A program made the position numbers and the translations under genes. A stretch of DNA of 64,000 nt. Origin: Diphasiastrum complanatum. Taxonomy: Eukaryota > Streptophyta > Lycopodiopsida > Lycopodiales > Lycopodiaceae. Of this stretch, positions 23,940 through 38,000 are shown piece by piece; positions within the stretch are counted from its first letter, which is position 1; each line of letters opens with the position of its first letter. Location: assembly GCA_029204225.1 (NCBI GenBank), contig CM055111.1:47607224-47671223 (forward strand). Direction: 5' to 3'. A model generated the notes under the pieces. It was not told the origin of the DNA and did not search any database. It worked only from the letters and a program-made list of their open reading frames with translations.

Positions 23940-26204
23940 AATAATCCAATACCAAGTTCAAGGCCTTTTGTGATGAGCATGGGATCAAGAGAGAGTATAC
24001 AACACCAAGGACCCCACAACAAAATGGAGTGACTGAAAGGAAGAATAGGAATTTATGTGAAAGTGCTACAACCCTGAGGTTAGGTGCTAATATTGATAAA
24101 CCATTTTGGGATCAACCTTTGTTCTGTGCAAATTTCTTGTGCAATAGGTGGTCGAGTGCTATTTTGGATGGAAGGACACCTTTTGAGATGCTATTCAAGA
24201 GGAGGCGTGTCAACTTTCTAAGAACCTTTGGTTGCACATGCTATGTCAACATTACTCTTGATGATAGGACCAAGAAGGATCCATCTTCAAGGAAAGGTAT
24301 TTTTGTTGGATATAGTGAGGTTAGTAAAGCCTACAAGGTTTACATTCCTACTTCTAACAAAGTGATTGTTGGTAAAGATATCATTTTTGATGAGAGGAAC
24401 ATTCCAAAAAGTGTCTTCAAGCATTATTGATGATGATGTGGATGGATCTAACATTCTTGATGCTGATGTAAAGGATCCTACTTTAGATGGTGATGATGAT
24501 GGACCTTCATCAAGTCAAAAGCCAAGGAGAACATCGAGGGAAAGACAAGTGCCTTCAAGGCTCACTTATGATGAAAAGGAAAAGCAAGTAGTTTTTGAAA
24601 ATTATGTTGCTTTCCAAGGATCCAAACAAGGAAATAATGAAAGTAGATGAAGCAAGGAAAGAAGAGGAGTGGATCCAAGAAATGGATCTTGAATATCAAG
24701 CTCTTATAAAGAATGGAACATGGAGATTGGTGGAGTTACCTAAGGACAAGAAAGCTATTGGATGCAAATGGATCTTCAAGGTAAAGACAAACCAAGATGG
24801 ATCTATCAATAAGTACAAGGCAAGGTTATTGGCAAAAGGATATGCTCAACAACAAGGGATTGACTATGATGAGACCTTTGCACCTGTGGCAAAGATGATA
24901 AGCATTCGAGTCATCATCTCACTTGCTACTCTTTATGGATGAGATCTATGAAAATTGGACATTACAAATGATTTTTTGGATGGTGATCTTGAGGAGGAAG
25001 TGTACATGGAGCAACCCAAGAGCTACATTTCTTCTACAAAGCCAAATCATGTGTGTCTACTAGAAAAGAGTTTGTATGGCCTTAAGGAAGCACCAAGGAG
25101 TTGGTATGCTAAACTTAACACTTTTTTACTCTCTCAAGACTTTGTTATGAGTGAGTATGATCATGCACTTTATTATAGGTTTTCTGTAAATGATGTTACC
25201 ATCTTGCTAATCTATGTGGATGATATCATCTTGAGTGGTGGAAACAATCAAGATGTGGAGGATATCAAGAGTGCTCTTAAGAAGGAATTTGAGGTGCATG
25301 ATCTTGATAACTTGCATTACATTTTAGGAATAGACGTGATTAGATCTTCTCAATCTACTTTTATTTGTCACGAGAAGTATGCCAATTCTATTCTAGAAAG
25401 ATTTCATATGTAGATGCAAAAGCTTGTGATACACCTATGGAGTCTCATGTAAAGCTAACGATAAGAGGTAATGAAAGATCCGTCAAGGACATTATTCTTT
25501 ATAGGAAGCTAGTTGGTTCACTCATCTATCTAACCATTACTAGACCAGATCTAAACTATTGTGTTGGAATATTGAGTCAATTCATGCAAGATCCTAGTGA
25601 GGGGCATTGGAATCTAGGAAAATGAGTTTCATTAGAGGAGTTTTGAGCTCCAAAAAGACCTTTAAGAATTCGTGCAAGATGTAGTTTATATTATTAAAAT
25701 ATTATAACACTAATACTTTTGACTTGCCATAACTTTTTAATCGTAACTCAAAAGTATGTCATCTAACATATCATTGGAAAGCCCTTGTCAAGCGCTTTTC
25801 AATGCACCAAACTCCGCTAAATTTGGACTTACCACTAAAAAGTTCTGCCATTTTTAGTGTGAAATCAAAATGTGGACTCAAAAAGTTATGTTACGTAGAT
25901 TTCAAATTTTAGTGTTTTGATTGGTCCATGTGTAAGAAAAAATTGAGAAAAAATATAAAAAGAATCTTTACAAGGTCTTTTTTGGATTTAGAACTCCTCT
26001 AATGTGAGGTACATCATTGGAACTCGAGATTTTGGCATATTGTATGAGGGATCATCACCTAACTTGTTTGGATTTTTAGATTCAGACAATGCTAGAAATA
26101 CAATGGATAGGAAATCCATTAGTGCTCATTGTAGTTTCATAGGTGATGGAGCTATATCATGGATGTCGAAAAAACAAGCCACTATCTCACTGTCATCTAG
26201 TGAG
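23940..26204 (+). mobile_element. Copia retrotransposon, family B copy 1; broken fossil holding a MITE
   Basis: Domains in order: second half of the integrase core (about 23,945-24,420, with PRTPQQNGVTERKNR and FGCTCYVNI), a linker, reverse transcriptase (about 24,680-25,410, with GCKWIFKVK, the plant Copia signature SLYGLKEAPRSW and YVDDI), and RNase H (about 26,005-26,204, with KKQATISLSSSE). A MITE interrupts it at 25,627-26,004, and a minus-strand Gypsy LTR begins at 26,205. The upstream gag and protease are absent. Family B recurs at 43,827-45,826. Confidence 0.92.
25627..26004. mobile_element. MITE (non-autonomous DNA transposon), ~378 bp
   Basis: Left end CATTAGAGGAGTTTTGAG (from 25,630) and the reverse complement of the right end, CATTAGAGGAGTTCTAAA (from 26,004), begin inverted repeats of about 42 bp that continue with CCAAAAAGACCTT on both sides. 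Flanking TGAG occurs at 25,623-25,626 and 26,005-26,008, a probable target duplication. The interior is AT-rich and non-coding. It lies precisely inside Copia coding sequence. TSD length is ambiguous because three extra T's lie left of the inverted repeat, so I do not assign a superfamily. Confidence 0.85.
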
Positions 26205-26990
26205 TGTAGGGACGTAGATCTGTTGTAGTGGTAGCCCTTCCGCCTGTCAACAAGGGTTAGAACACTGGATAGGTTCCTAACTATGTAAAGATGCAACTTT
26301 TAGATACTTCTCTACTTCCTCCCTTAGTTCTACTCACCACTAACACTACCCACCACTAACTAACATTCCACCTGATTTTAGAGAGAATGTGAGGGGAAGA
26401 GTAGAAGAGATAGAGGGGAGAAGAGAGAAAGGGAGTGAAGGTGGAGGTTAGATCAAGTGCTCCTTATGCTTGCTAATGGAGAAACATTCACTATCACAAC
26501 CAAAAACATGTAAACTAGAAGCAAATAGACCACACAATTCAAAAGCATTATTAGCAAGTAGTGAATAGCAAATGATGATGCTTCTCTCCAAAGTTTGGTA
26601 GAGATTCCTCCTTCTCAATAAGCATGAAAGTAGAGTACAAATGGTGGCTTTTATAAAAAGGGGAAGGCCCTTGCCCCAAAGTCCTATTGGCTTATATGTA
26701 CATTGATCCTATCCATTCATCTTGGACCCAACTCAATCCAAGAGTCCACAAAAAGTACATTAGAAATCATAAGATTCATGTGAGCCCAAAATTGGACCCA
26801 ACTTAAAAAAGTTTAATACTAAGTTCTAATCTTGACTTTGGACCTCAAGTTTTATTTGAATTACAAAAGGGCCCAAGTCTATTATTTCTATTTACATTTA
26901 ACTTGCGTGCTCATTGGGCCATGGGCTTATATGCGTAGGAAGCCATGCCTTCGCAACACATTTATTAACCAAATTTATTTATTTACACTG
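26205..26990 (-). repeat. Gypsy LTR, minus orientation
   Basis: On the minus strand it ends ...GTCCCTACA at 26,205, matching the ...CCCTACA end of the LTR at 4,990. It has a TATA-like TTTATAAAAG near 26,655. The right border (26,970-26,995) is uncertain. Similarity to the other LTR covers about 450 bp, and the U3 parts do not align by eye. Confidence 0.7.
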
Positions 26991-28760
26991 TGTTGGAAAT
27001 ACCCCCAATAGGACCCACGGCCTGAAGTAGTGTCGGTCCCTCGCCGGTTCAGAATAAGGTTTTCTTGGTCTGTCTCCGGTGGATCAAGTAAGTAGTAACA
27101 TCCTCCATAAAATTGATTATGTCGATATTTTTCATGTCCTTGTTAGTGTGAAGGGACTTGCGGATGGTTGGGTCAGGGCAGTTGACATATTTCTTAGCAA
27201 ACTAGGTGAGAGCCCTTCGGGCATCTACATCCGTATTCCACCCATATTCTGATGAAATTCTCGGTCAATTACAATTGTTGAGGGTGATTTTGTCTAGAGG
27301 GGTGTCGCATTCCACCCAATTGGATCGTCGTGTGCATGGCAGGAAATGCGCGTTCACCCTGAGTTGTTGGGGACTAGTCTCGTATGCCCTGATGGCCATA
27401 GGGTCGCGTTCAAACAACTGCTGATGCCACTCTGGTTGTGATTGGAGGGCGGGGAGTGCTTGCAGCTCGTTTCCTTTGATGGTATGAGTTGTGAATGAGA
27501 TTTACTAGCTGCCTCTTGAAGACTCATGGAGATATTTAGATAAGAACTCGTTGATTTTCTCCTCCACAAACTTTGGGTGTCGGAAGGCACGACTAGCAGA
27601 AATGGATCGCGAGCCTTGCGATGTGGAGGCTTGACCCTCCCCTTGGCTTTGACTCGGACTTGTGACCTGGCCCTGATCTTGGCCTTGTGTATCTGCTCCT
27701 ATATCAAGGGGCCCTTGATCTTGTGCGCTTGATCCCTGATCTTGATCGCTTGCCCCTGCTGCTTGTGTTTCTTTGTCCTGCTAGCTGGAGCTTGCCTGTG
27801 CAGCGTCAAGGATATGTGGCAGTGGGATTGCCACTAGGGCTAATTGAGGTCTCTGCTTCATGAATCTTTGGCAAGCCTTGAGGGCTTGCTTTTCTCGGGT
27901 GACCTTCTGATTTGCACTTGCCTTGTACTTGTTGAACTTCATCTGGTAGCCGTTTAATGTCTAGTTTTATACCTGCACCTGATGTCTGAAAAGATTCATC
28001 TCTGCTTGGGAGAGTGGCCTTGAATTAGGTGCGGTTTGGAGCTAACCAGACAAGTTTTTCGCTTTGCAGTGCTTGCACCTCCACTCCCAAGAGTGTGTTT
28101 TCTGCTTCATATATCTGAGATTGTGCCTGAAGGGGGGCAAGCCAATGGGACACTTCAGATTGAAGCTCCTGCACCTTTGTGGAAGCATCTGTAAGCGCTT
28201 TGGAGAGGCTCTGGATATCGTCCTCCTTTTGTTGCAGCTTCGTGATCTCCCGGTGCCCGTCTAGCTCATGTTACTAAGCTATTATCAGCTCTTGCTGCAG
28301 CTTTGTGATTTTCGCTCGCAACTGGGTGTTGTTGGTTGTCAGATACAGTACCTGACTATCCAATTAGGCTCTGACTGCTATCGTGTCCTAGATATAAGTC
28401 CCCAAGGCTTGGTAGGCTGTCATGATGTCCGAGGGAGCAGCCGGTACGCTTGTGCTAGCAAGGGCTTGTTATGTGGAGGCCCTGACGACCTGTACCGTAT
28501 CTTCGTTGCTTTGGTAATCGCATGCCATCAAGTGCAGTGGGGTCAACACGATCTGGCGATGGTATAAACATTGTCTAAACAAGTGCGTCATCGAACAACG
28601 GTTTGTCACCCTCGACAAGCTTTGATGGAGAGGTGGAGTGTGTGAGAGAAGCAGAAGTGGAGACAAAGATAGGAATAGTTTGTCCAAACGAAAGAATGGA
28701 AGGAACAGAGAGAAACTGGAGAGTGGTGTGGAGGATGGAGGTAGAAGAAGGTGGTGATAT
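26205..28760 (-). mobile_element. Gypsy retrotransposon 3' part (same family as 4,484-6,580); broken fossil
   Basis: Minus orientation. From right to left: a coiled-coil region (about 28,450-28,020, with KITKLQQEL and QSLSKALTDASTKVQELQ), a Gln/Gly/Asp-rich low-complexity stretch (about 27,790-27,590), a segment with HPKFVEEKINEFLSKYL, a segment with ERDPMAIRAYETSPQQ (about 27,400), and then the LTR (26,990 to 26,205). It sits in the RNase H region of Copia family B, so it is younger than that element. The 5-base word left of the LTR is GTGAG. I did not identify pol in it. Confidence 0.65.
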
Positions 28761-28764
28761 ACCT

Positions 28765-31617
28765 TGACGTGTTAGATCAGTTATCAGCTGTAGGAAGATG
28801 ATGATGCCGTTATGACCTTGTTTTCTTCTCTTCCAAAGTCGTATGCACACTTTGTGGTGATGATCTCCATACAACCCGACCTCACTCTTCAAAAGGTGAT
28901 CAGTCATCTTCTTCAAGAAGAAATGCGGAGAAAGACTAGCAGCCTATCCATCAAAGACAAATCCATGGCTCTATACACCCAGATAAAAGACTATTCCAAG
29001 GGCAAGAATCAAGTGCAGTAGTAACAACAGAAGCCTCACACTCAAAGTGAGCATGGTGGATCGCGCAAGAAGCTTTTCTGCAATCACACATCAAGGAGTG
29101 TCGCATCCGCATCTACAACGAGGCAAAGAAACAACAACATCAGTAGCAACTAGACTCCTCCAACACGGCGGAATTCGAGGATTCAGATACACACTTGTTA
29201 ATGGCTTACAGCAGCAACGAAGACTATGATAGCTGGTACTTGGACAGCGGCGCTACCCAACCCATGACCTCTCGCAAGGAATGGTTTGCGGAGTACACAG
29301 CTTACAACAGAGACCAATTTATCTACCTCAGAGATTCTAGCACCATACGCGTGGAAGGCAAAGGAGCAGTGAAGATCAGCTTCAACAACAATCTGTCCAT
29401 TTGTGTTCCTAATGTCCTTCATGTTCCTCAGTTGTCAAAGAACCTGTTATCAGTCTCTAAGATAACTAATGAGGGCTACACTGTTACTTTCTCATCTGAG
29501 CAGTGTACAATACTCGAGGAAGATACTACTCTTACTACATGTACTAGAGTCAGAAATCTTTACGTACTTTCTAATTCAGTTGCATTAGCTAGTATCTCTA
29601 ATGAAAATGTAAACAACAATGTTGTTCTGTGGCGTAGTCGATTTGGACACATGAATACAAGATTACTTTCTTATATGTGTTGTAATAATTTAGTTGATGG
29701 TTTGAATTTCTCGTCTTCATTAGATGGGAAATATTTCTTTTGTGAATCATGCGTCTATGGGAAGCACTCTAGAAGCAAGTTTCCAAAATTACATTCCATC
29801 AAAACAAATCATGTATTAAATCTTGTACATAGCGATCTCTATGGTCCAATGCCAACTCCGTCATTAGGAGATGCAATCTATCTTATCACTTTCATAGATG
29901 ATTATTCTAGATGGTCTATAGTCATGTTCATTAAGCACAAATCTGAAGCCTTTGAATGCTTCAAGAGATTCAAGGCCATGGCTGAGACACAAACGTCTAG
30001 GAAAGTGAAAGCACTCCGAACTGATGGTTGTGGCAAATACATCTCTAATGAGATGTCCGACTACATGGCTGAACATGGTATTAGAAGACATTTCACCACT
30101 TCCTATTCACCTCAACAGAACGGGATTGCAGAAAGAAAGAATCAAACTCTTCTCAACTCAACCAGATCCATGCTACATCAAGCACACCTACCTGCGAAGT
30201 TCTGGGCAGAAGATACTGCCATAGCCTGTTACGTGCAGAACAGATCCAGCACCAAAGCCGTCAACAACAAGACTCCTCATGAAGTTTGGCGTAGGCACAA
30301 GCCTAGTGTTAGCCATTTTAAAATCTTTGGTTGTATATGTTTTGTTCACATTCCTAAACAGCTTAGGAAGAAACTGGACCATAGGACAAATAGATGTATT
30401 TTCATTGGCTATCATGATGAACATAAAGCTTATAAAGTTTATGATCCATCCACTAATGTAGTATTTGTCTCTAGGGATGTAATATTTCAAGAAGATACAT
30501 ACTATGATTTTAAACAATCATCGATAAACGATGCTATGTCATTTCATCCTATTTTATGTAGCATGGATTCTTCCAACGTTGATGTTCCTTCTACAGAACC
30601 TGCAGCTACAGCTATAGAAGCCGAGCAGCCGACAGTTCCTGTCATCAGACCAAACCAAACTAGCTCGAACAGATATGGAGATATTCAAGAAGAAGCATCA
30701 TCGCATCCTGGTCAACTAAACATCTGCAGATCCTCACGGACTCGGATAGTTCCTGAGAGGTATACACCTCAATCATTCTGGACTTCATCAGAAGAACCAG
30801 AGAGCCTACCTGAAGCAATTAACTCCAAGGATGTTGTGAACTGGCAAGAAGCTATGCATAAGGAGTACAACTCACTTTTGACAAATCAGACCTAGACATT
30901 GGTTGACTTCCCCACTCACAAGAGAGTTATTGACAACAAGTGGATCTTCAAGAAGAAGATCAACTCTGATGGTTCCATTGCAAAATCGAAAACACAGCTG
31001 GTGGCTAAAGGATTCACTCAAGTCCAAGGAGTGGATTATCAAAAAAATTTCAGTCATGTCGTCAAGATGCAGTCAATAAGGACTCTGATTGCATTAGCAA
31101 CCACAGAAGACCTCGAAATGCACCAAATGGATGTCAAGACGACATTTCTCAATGACAACATCAAAGAGGAGATGTACACCTTCCAACTAGAAGGATTCGA
31201 AGTCAAAGGCCAAGAGCACAAAGTGTGCAAGCTTTACAAAGCAATCTACGGTCTGAAACAGGCCGCAAGAGCATGGTTCGATAGAATCAACTCTTATCTC
31301 ATTCAATTAGGATTTGCAAACAATTTAGTTGATGGTAATGTTTATTTAAAGCATATAGGCACCAATTCAGTTCACATAGCTCTTTATGTAGATGATGCAT
31401 TTATTTTGTCTAATGACACTTCTCTTCTGCACACTACTAAGAGTGATTTGTCAAAGGAATTTGACATGACTGATTTAGGAGCTGTTCATTCTTTGCTAGG
31501 AATTGACATTACTAGAAATAGACTTCAGAAGAAGATCTATCTTAGCCAGCAGACATATCTAAAAGGCATTTTAGAAAAGTTTCATATGTCTGATTGCAAA
31601 CCGATTGATACTTGTCA
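28765..31617 (+). mobile_element. Copia retrotransposon, family C; broken fossil with a long open pol
   Basis: Domains in order: gag (about 28,765-29,020, with LPKSYAHFV and SHLLQEEMRRK), protease (about 29,229, WYLDSGATQPM), pre-integrase zinc region (about 29,630-29,780, with LWRSRFGHMN and CESCVYGK), integrase core (about 29,830-30,260, with DDYSRWS and YSPQQNGIAERKN), and reverse transcriptase (about 30,930-31,600, with AIYGLKQAARAW and YVDDAFI). The middle is open over a long span, so this is among the better preserved copies. No LTRs or RNase H are present. The right edge is abrupt at about 31,617 against simple-repeat DNA. Confidence 0.92.
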
Positions 31618-31639
31618 TCGCCCGTCAACAACATACTGA

Positions 31640-33108
<1,469 letters not shown>

Positions 33109-33479
33109 TCACACTATCCTTATTTTTCATTTTTCATGTGAAACCTAAAAATACTAAAAAATAAAAAATGAGCGCCTCTATCTCACATAATTCTAAAATG
33201 ACCCTCCTTCTCTCTCTCCATTTGATACCTCTCTCTTTCTAGAAAGTTACCTTTCTATGAATTTCTAATGGCACATGTTATCTCACTAGAAAGTTCTAAA
33301 TGCGCATGTCATTTTCAACCTATTTTCAATGCCCTTCAAATGTTTTTAACCTTCAATGACATTCTAGGGCAAACTTGGACCAATGACAATTTTCAAATCC
33401 CATTTTGTCTAATTGGGGTGACATTCTCTCTCACCCAAGCATGGACCCATCTTCTGATTTATGAATTGATTATTTACAA

Positions 33480-34025
33480 GAAGATATATTCCCGATCTAA
33501 AAAAAGGTGAAGGCATGTATTTGTACTTACATCAAGAATGACTCCAAAACGCTTGGGGGATTGTTCACACACCCCGTTCTTACTAGCTTCTACAAGAGTC
33601 ATTACTTTAAATACGAATCTCACGACCCATGGAGCATCTCCACTAGTCCCATCGACACAATTCTCTGTGCTGATTCCTACGAGAGCATGTATTGCCAACT
33701 GCTTTGTGGATTGTTGCTGAAATCAAAAGTGCGAGATTGTTGTAGAAATCACAAGTGCTGAGAATGGGAGCCGTTTTTGCCTCTAAATTTCTTCGTGCAA
33801 TCCGATTCCTAGAGCATCATTGGAGAGAATTTTTCCAAGACATAAGGCTGGGACAACTGAACGAATGCATCACTGGCTTTGCTGCTCAGAACTACGTGAC
33901 GCAACTGTTGCAGCTAGCCCTCAGGTCGCAGACATGATCGAAGAGGAGTTCTCCAAAGCTTCCTAGCATAATTCCTTGCCTCTAGCCAAACACTAAGTAC
34001 ATCCATGTAATCATCACACGATCTT
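33480..34025 (+). pseudogene. GH3 acyl-amido synthetase fragment (JAR1-like group), decayed
   Basis: Successive pieces match the central part of GH3 proteins, enzymes that adenylate jasmonate, auxin or related acids and conjugate them to amino acids. Visible motifs: YIPDLKKGEGMYLY (from 33,485), PVLTSFYKSHYFK, TSPIDTILCADSYESMYCQ and LLCGLLLKSKV (to about 33,733), LRMGAVFASKFLRAIRFLEHHW (from about 33,756, in a shorter quote LRMGAVFASKFLRAIRF), then VADMIEEEFSKAS and PNTKYIHVI. The TSPI and CADSYESMYCQLLCG wording is closest to the JAR1/GH3.11 group as I remember it. The frame shifts near 33,528, again at about 33,734-33,759 where a 26 bp unit (GAAATCA...) is tandemly duplicated, and again near 33,905. 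Stops follow at 33,964 and at a Trp position near 33,988. No other GH3 exons were found on either side, so this is a dead partial copy. Confidence 0.88.
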
Positions 34026-34119
34026 AATCTTCGTGCATGTATGATCTTACTTTACGTGTAGATTATAATAGTTGCATTGAATATCTGTTGATGCAGCGAC
34101 ACGCATTTACGAGACCATT

Positions 34120-34720
34120 TGTAGCTCAATTTCGATGTCGTTTGTCCTTTCTATCAGGGGGGAATGCCACTAAATGGACTACTTTCCAACATTTCCGAGA
34201 ATTGGTCTAGTGTCACCGAATAGAGTCTATTTTTCAGACCCTCTATTTCGTCCTATGCTACACGCCTAGAAGATTCCATAGGACTAAATCGGGCTCCAAA
34301 TGGTTCAGTACTCATAGCGAAACATGCATCCGAACCAGAACCCCTAAACGTAGTCCTAGGACTCTAGGCACGTCGAGCCAAGAATTGGTCAATTTAGTCA
34401 AAACTAGTCAGAACCTTGCATGGTAGGTGTCTAGAGGTTCGTGGGCTCAACACAAACCCACTGGACCAGTTGTTGCTCAATTTCGACGTCATATGCTTGC
34501 TTCGTGCCAGAAGGAATGCCACTAGGGCACAGTAAATGAACTACTTTTTGGCATTTTCGAGAAGTGGTCCAGTATCGCCAAACAGGCTCCATCTTGTCAT
34601 CTGTTCCATCCAATGTTGCATGTCAAGACAAACCCACATCAACAAACCGGGCTCCAAGCAGTTGAGTATGCACAGAGAAATGTGCGTTCAAGCCAGGAAC
34701 CCTAAAAGCAGTCCAGAAAA
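34120..34720 (+). repeat. Degenerate tandem duplication, ~350 bp period
   Basis: Positions 34,121-34,370 and 34,471-34,715 align. Both contain GCTCAATTTCGA, GGAATGCCACTA, ACTACTTT followed by CATTT-CGAGAA, GGTC-AGT, and CGGGCTCCAA, and similar 3' ends. Divergence is considerable. It could be a satellite-like unit or a duplicated leader of an unknown element. Confidence 0.75.
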
Positions 34721-34739
34721 TTGTAAAGATATCGAGTTT

Positions 34740-34796
34740 TTGAGAAATCAATGCATGCACATGCACACACACTCATACACTTACACACAAATTAAT

Positions 34797-34836
<40 letters not shown>

Positions 34837-35060
34837 GCGCGCACACCATCAGCCACATAAATCACACACACCATCAGACACAAATCATACACACAGAGAC
34901 ACATGCACATCATCGGCTGCCCGCCATCACACACAAATCCATACACATCACACACAAATCCATACACACATCACACACATCATCGGCTGCCCGCCATCGA
35001 CGAGCACACTATGCTAGACTACCCATATGCATGCACAGATATACGCACTCTCATGAATAC
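34740..35060. repeat. CA-rich tract
   Basis: A pure (CA)n run at 34,799-34,832 is flanked by degenerate CACACA words and two copies of a CATCGGCTGCCCGCCATC phrase near 34,910 and 34,981. Confidence 0.85.
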
Positions 35061-38000
35061 ACACACATACATTGGCCACCCATTGTTAGCCGATATTTTC
35101 GCACGAAAAATCGGGCTATTTTTAGAGCAATTTCACAGTTTTTGTATAAAAACCAGCATGTAAAACCCGACTATTAATGAAAAAATCGGCACACAGTTGC
35201 CCATAGATAGGGGTCCCAGCCCGTCCAAAATGTGGTTAAAGCAAATTTTGAGGCCTTAGAAATGGCCCATAGAATAGTCTACGGCCTTAGAATCTGCCTG
35301 TTTATAACAATCGGCACTGTCAAGCAAATTTTCAATGTACTTTGTTATTTTTTATTAATATGAAAGAAATTGCCTACTGTGTTTTCAGGGAACCGGTTGC
35401 CTTGAAGAAACCCCAAGTCATGAGTGCCCCACGTTAGAGCAACTGTGACAAGGGAAAAAATCGACTCACGAACACGATAGAGAAATTGCGGGACAATGGA
35501 GCTGGCAATGGCAAAGTATGGGCAAGTGGAAAAAAATCTCAGGGCAATGTGTTGATCGGCACCCCGACGAACAAACCTCGACGACTTGAGCCATGGGTCA
35601 CAGACACACAAAAGGGAAATACAAGTGGAGGCCAAAAAGTGCTTAACAAAAATATTTGACCTATACTTAGTAGGTGTTGACCACAAGGACTACTCAATTA
35701 AGAATGGTAAGTAAGTGAAGTACTTACTATTAATATCACCCACAAATGCCATAAAGGGAGCTGGCTCACACACACCGTACTTCCATACACCTATGATTCA
35801 TATTATCTTTGGAAAGGATGGGTGTCACCTCAATGAGTCAATGCATGGTACTTCTTCAAGGGGAGCAGGACACATGGCAGTAAGGGCATGAAGGGTGTGA
35901 AGAATGAGAAGATGGCACTTACACATGGCATTAAGAAGATGGCACTTTGAAGGGGAGGCTTTGGGAAATGGTTATAAAAGGGAGGGCCTCCATTTGATCA
36001 TGCTTGGGAGATGATGGAGTTGGCTAGGAGTTGAGTTGATAATAGTGTGAGAACTTTCTTTTTTGTATGAAACTAGTAGAGGGATGTGGAAGGCTTTATG
36101 TGCAAAATCATCGGTTGGGAGAATGTGAGAGAGCTCAATTCTTGCTTGTGAAAGAGGAGTGTGAAGGAGGAGGAGAAAATGTGATGAGCATTTATTTGTG
36201 TTCGTGGAATGAGCGTGGCTTTGATTGCGACTGATCTGTGCGTCTCCAATGTTCCGTCTGCTTTGGCTGCGGTTCATCGGCTGCGTTTTATGAGGATATT
36301 GCTACCTTCTTGAATGTATTCCACGATCTTATTGTGGAACGGTGCGCTGGTTTCCAACCATCAGTGGTCATCGGACAGATTCTGTAGCAGCTTTCCGAGT
36401 CAGCGGACTAACGTCCTTCACGCAGATCTGCAGGGAACGCTCCTTCAGATGAGACAACTTCTGCAATCTGTGATTCATCACCTATTCACTATCGCGATTA
36501 TCAGAGGAGTGGAAACAGAAACTCAGAAACAAGAATTTAGAAACTCAGAAACAAGAATTTTGAGGAGAGAAGTCATGCTTTGCATCGTCGATGAGCAGAG
36601 CTTGAGCGCAGCCCGCCAGTTTGAAACATATGAATTACCTGCAGCCAGGGAGTCTTCGTTGAACAAGAGAAAGAATACATTGGTTTGTGGAAACTGTTTC
36701 CTGATCAACACACATTTTCAAATTGCAATCTGAGCCAGATTGATTGAGGATGGCTCTAGCTCCTTCATCGGCTATCTGTCCACTGAAATTTACCTCTGCC
36801 TGTAGCTTTCAGAGTAGTCTTCCCCTATATCATTTCTGCCAGCATTATCAGTAGACAGGTCCTCGCAGAATTGCTTGGAGTTAGCTGTGAAATGCATTTG
36901 GTCCTTGGATGAAACAACGCTGCTAAGTCCATGAACCTAGTAAAGTTGACAATGGCAGTTGACAGTGGTTCAGAGCCTAGATGGAAAGATCTAAGAGTCT
37001 TAAGTCAATGCACAGAAGCCACTAGTTCAGCTCAACTGACAAAGTAATGGCCCGTCCACCCACCTGAACAGCGAACAAACTCATGACTTGGGGTAATCTT
37101 TAGCGGCATACCGGTCGTCCTCCAAATTGTCAATGCACTTGCTAACCTTTGAGCTGTACGTTGCTACACATGGCTGTGGATTTGCTTTATTGGGAATGAC
37201 ATCGGTATTGTTAAACTAGTATGATTTTGTTTAAACCTTGAGTGAATCTAAGTAGCATGCTAGGTATGCATAGTATACATCATTACGACATATTAGGATG
37301 CTTGTATTTCTCAGCACAATACGCTTCCTTCCTGCCATTTGGAAACTAGAATATCTTCGTACGTCACACCTAGCTTCCAAGAATAGTTAAGCGTTATGGT
37401 TTTTTAATAAAATGACGAGTCATGAAGCTCGACCTCTTTGAAACACAAGAGCGGGCCGTCCACCATGCGTGGTTGAAATACACCACCTTGGTTAGGGGTC
37501 AATTTAGTCACATTCGTCGTTGGAACTGCCTAGCGAAATAACTAGGCCTAACGGTTGGCGCAATACCACCGTCGCCTATCAAACAAGGCGGCACGTATAA
37601 CTTGCACTCCCACGTTGAACGACAAGTAACACAGAGATGACATCTTATTTCTATTTTGGTGTATGTGTACTGGCTTCATTTCATGTGCCTTAAAATTGGT
37701 GATTGAGTGCTCATGGACATTTTACGAAAATTGTAAGTGCCACCCTCTTTACCACGACAGTCATATGATTGATTTGAGATCCTAAACTCTGAAGGAACGT
37801 GTTCACGCTACATGGAAAGAGCTAGGGGAGGGAAGCCAGGGAGCTAGGATTATCACCCTCACCCAGGGCTACGAGACATGATCAATATGACCCGGTGTTG
37901 TTAAACCTCCTTGCAGTCGTGCCTCTGGGGGCCTGGAACACCCTCATCGGCTGGGGAGCACGGGGTGGTTGGGATGGCCCTTGGGATTGGAAGCGGCATT

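Noticed and set aside
36314-36733. Plus-strand 139-codon frame as a host gene
   Set aside because: No motif or homologue recognised, and it contains an internal 21 bp repeat. Left as unassigned.
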